64,000 nucleotides of DNA from Phaeosaccion multiseriatum (lineage: Eukaryota > Ochrophyta, other classes): NCBI GenBank assembly GCA_965112735.1, contig OZ218954.1, positions 2,046,001 through 2,110,000 of the forward strand. Direction: 5' to 3'. The position numbers and the translations under genes were made by a program. This document shows positions 61,796 through 64,000 of this stretch, piece by piece. Below the pieces are notes generated by a model. The model made no database searches. It saw only the letters and a program-made list of their open reading frames with translations, and was not told where the DNA came from. Position 1 is the stretch's first letter, and each line of letters starts with the position of its first letter.

Positions 61796-63267
61796 TCAGT
61801 CTCCCTCGTCGATGTCTTCCCTCCGCCGCCTGCCCTGTTTGAGCCAGTCCGGGACCTCGGTATACCCCATCCCTGCTCCCGTCCGAGCCGCCCCAAACCT
61901 CGAGCCCCCTGCTCCTCCTCCTCCTGCACTCCCCCCAAGCTGCTGCTGCTGCTGCTGCTGCTTCTCCTGCTGCTGCTGTATCACCAACTGCTGCCCCTGC
62001 CCCTGCTGCTGCCGCGGCGGGCCCTGATTAGATGTGGTTGCTGCACCTGCCCCTGCCTGTGCTTTCGCCCGTTCCTGCAGCGCGAAGCCTTTGGCTATGT
62101 ACATTTCGAGGTGCTCGTCTTCCATACACGCCTCCAGGCACTCCCTGTAGTGAGACAGTAGGTGCACGCCTATGCCAAAGGACAGGACAGGATGGGTGTT
62201 TTGAGGATGGCAGTGGATGGAGGGAGGAGGAGGATGAGGAGGAGGAGAGCGAAGGACGGGAGAGCGGTTCGACGGGTTAGGTAGGTATCATGTGGGAAAA
62301 GGAGTGGAGAGCCAGACTCAAGGTCCTGTGTGTGTGGGTTTGTGGGTGGTTCATAACGTGCGTTCCCAAAAGTATATGCAAAGAAACGAAGTGGGTGGAG
62401 AGGAGGGAAAGCGAATGGAAAGGCATTCACCCACCCACCTCCAGCTCCACAGACCAGTCCACCACCCCCTTCCATGCCGGCACACACACACCAAAGTCTG
62501 TGGTGGCTTTGGCACCCACCCAGCCACCCGGCCACCCACCTACCCACACACTCACCCACACACCCACCCACAAACACGCACACCCACCCACACACACACG
62601 CATACACACACGCACACACAAGCATACACACGCACACACACACACACACACACGCACACACACACACGCACACACACACACGCACACCACCACCCACGCC
62701 CGCACCCACACATCCACACACCTAGGTCGGTGGTGGCCTTGGTCCCGAACATATCCTCAACAATGGTGGGCGCCACGATGAAGGTGCCGTAGCACTCCGA
62801 GTCCACAAGCACCTTGCATCCCCCATGCCGATACGCAAAGCGAGGGATGGCGGTGATGAGGTCTCCGTCGCAAACCACACGGAAGTGATGGGTGCAGCGC
62901 GTCGCCAGCTTTTGGTTGAACAACCAATTGCCCACCCTTGGACTGCCGTACGTGTACATGGTCAAATCGTCGGGCAAATCAAAGTTCTCGCACACGTCGA
63001 ATGCCGCGAGCGTGGCCAGCGCCGCCCCCAGAGAGTGGCCGGTGATGTAGAGTGGGACGTAAGGCTTGTCGGGGTCCGTCAGCTCTCGCTGGAGTGCCTC
63101 TCCCACCCTCTCCCTCACGCGCATGTAAGCCTCCAAGAAGCCTCGATGCACCATGGGCATGGCCTGCCGAGCCACGGGAACGAACGACACAGCGGATCGA
63201 AAGCACACCCCAACCCCTTCCCAACACCCTACTCTGTGCCCGCCTGCTGTTGCTCCTGCTCCTCCTC

Positions 63268-63309
<42 letters not shown>

Positions 63310-63524
63310 ATGATGACGCCCTCCCGCCAGTGAGAGGTGTGTGGGAGGCCGCATCAGTAGCATTGTGACTTGAAGCGTCCCCTTCCCCTTCACCGTTTCC
63401 GAAGGAAAAGCTTCTACTCCTGCCCCCGTACAGGGGGGACATCTCACTCTCACCCCTCTCCCTCTCCGACTGGGACACATCACTCTCACTCCTCCCCTCT
63501 CGACCACCCTGGCTCGGCCGCCGC

Positions 63525-63560
<36 letters not shown>

Positions 63561-63780
63561 GGTCTCTGGGGGGTGTGGTGGCGTGGGCCCCCAACCTTGA
63601 CCCTCCTCCGATTGCGCGGCTTGAAATTTGGCAGGGGTACCTGCCCCGTCTTGAGATCTGTCTTGACGTTGGAGAGGTTGGCGGTGCCTCGAAAGGCAAG
63701 GACAAGGCGGTCTGTAGATCGGAGTAGGATGCATTTGGTCTCCATCTCTTCGTCTTCGATGAATGCGACCATCGTCATTC
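61796..63780 (-). CDS. Class 3 (Rog1/DAG-lipase-like) lipase, 5' partial
   Basis: Exons 63780-62722 and 62169-61796 are visible (phases 1/1); the upstream exon lies beyond the window edge, since 63784-64000 is pyrimidine-rich intron on the sense strand. Serine lipases of this class hydrolyse acylglycerols. Seen: RLVLAFRGTANLSNVKTDL (oxyanion region), LYITGHSLGAALATLAA (nucleophile elbow GHSLG), RVVCDGDLITAIPRFAYRHGG (acid Asp) and VHLLSHYRECLEAC (catalytic His) at the start of the last exon. A 140-residue insert with poly-Gln, Ser/Arg and poly-Ala lies between FRGTANLSN and MVHRGFLEAYM. The tail has QQLVIQQQQEKQ and ends DIDEGD. The intron between the two exons is CA-rich. Confidence 0.9.
62552..62720. 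repeat. (CA)n / CCCACA repeat
   Basis: Lies in the lipase intron (62721-62170); on the sense strand it is GT-rich just after the donor. Confidence 0.9.
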
Positions 63781-64000
63781 CTGTGCAGCCCACAAAGAGA
63801 CAGGGACGGGGGAGGGGGGGAGAGAGGAGGGGAGAGGGGGATGGTTGGTGTGTGTAGGGGAAGTGGGAGAGGGAGAGAGAGAAAGGAGGAAGAGAGAGAA
63901 CGAGGGCCAGAGAGGGGAGGAGGGTGGGGGAGAGAGAGGGGGAGACGGAGACGGGTAGACAGAGAAGGCACGCGAAGGAAGACAGGGCAAGTGAGAGACA

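Overview
This is nuclear DNA of a photosynthetic eukaryote with a secondary plastid, most likely a heterokont alga and plausibly a eustigmatophyte of the Nannochloropsis/Microchloropsis type. Several proteins begin with a signal peptide followed by a transit-like segment with an aromatic residue at the presumed cleavage point (the ASAFAP-type pattern): the hypothetical protein at 2906-4631, the PsbP-like protein, the aldo-keto reductase and the kinase-like protein. Genes carry many GT-AG introns stuffed with microsatellites. The genus is an inference and was not tested by any search.

Twenty protein-coding genes can be supported, plus one weak small ORF. In order: ZnT9-like zinc transporter (+, 5' end outside the window); unknown plastid-targeted protein (-); tRNA-dihydrouridine synthase 3 (-, 10 exons); pirin (+); UPF0547-type zinc-ribbon protein with poly-N/Q/H tracts (-); PsbP-like lumen protein (-); aldo-keto reductase (+); small protein with an FxPxV...IP core (-); ammonium transporter (-, 14 exons); small Tim17-like membrane protein (+); DGK1/SEC59-type CTP-dependent lipid kinase (+); Aurora kinase (-); 17-exon protein with repeated TFxP motifs (+); PX-domain protein (+); plastid kinase-like protein (-); single-pass membrane protein (+); GOLD-domain protein (-); TOM1-like VHS/GAT protein (+); class 3 lipase (-, 5' end outside the window). 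Exon borders were read by eye from splice sites; in every complete multi-exon model the phases agree across all junctions.

Layout is dominated by head-to-head pairs with short shared upstream regions (90 to about 550 bp): DUS3/pirin, PsbP/AKR, AMT/Tim17-like, Aurora/TFxP protein, kinase-like/membrane protein and GOLD/TOM1-like. Membrane traffic and lipid themes recur (PX, GOLD, VHS/GAT, DAG-kinase-like, lipase), but there is no operon-like logic and no tRNA, rRNA, CRISPR array or recognisable transposon.

Repeats are exceptional: about 540 bp of pure (TCC)n, 480 bp of (GGGA)n inside inverted flanks, a 30-bp minisatellite of about 17 copies, a 1.3-kb (TGAG)n higher-order array, and degenerate telomere-like heptamers. 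Three patterns deserve attention. A 20-24 bp element (core CAGTTGGTGATACAGCAGC) recurs eight times in seven unrelated genes, always on the gene's sense strand but in different reading frames. Introns show a consistent purine-rich 5' / pyrimidine-rich 3' asymmetry with potentially self-complementary microsatellites. The TFxP-repeat protein appears to be undescribed.
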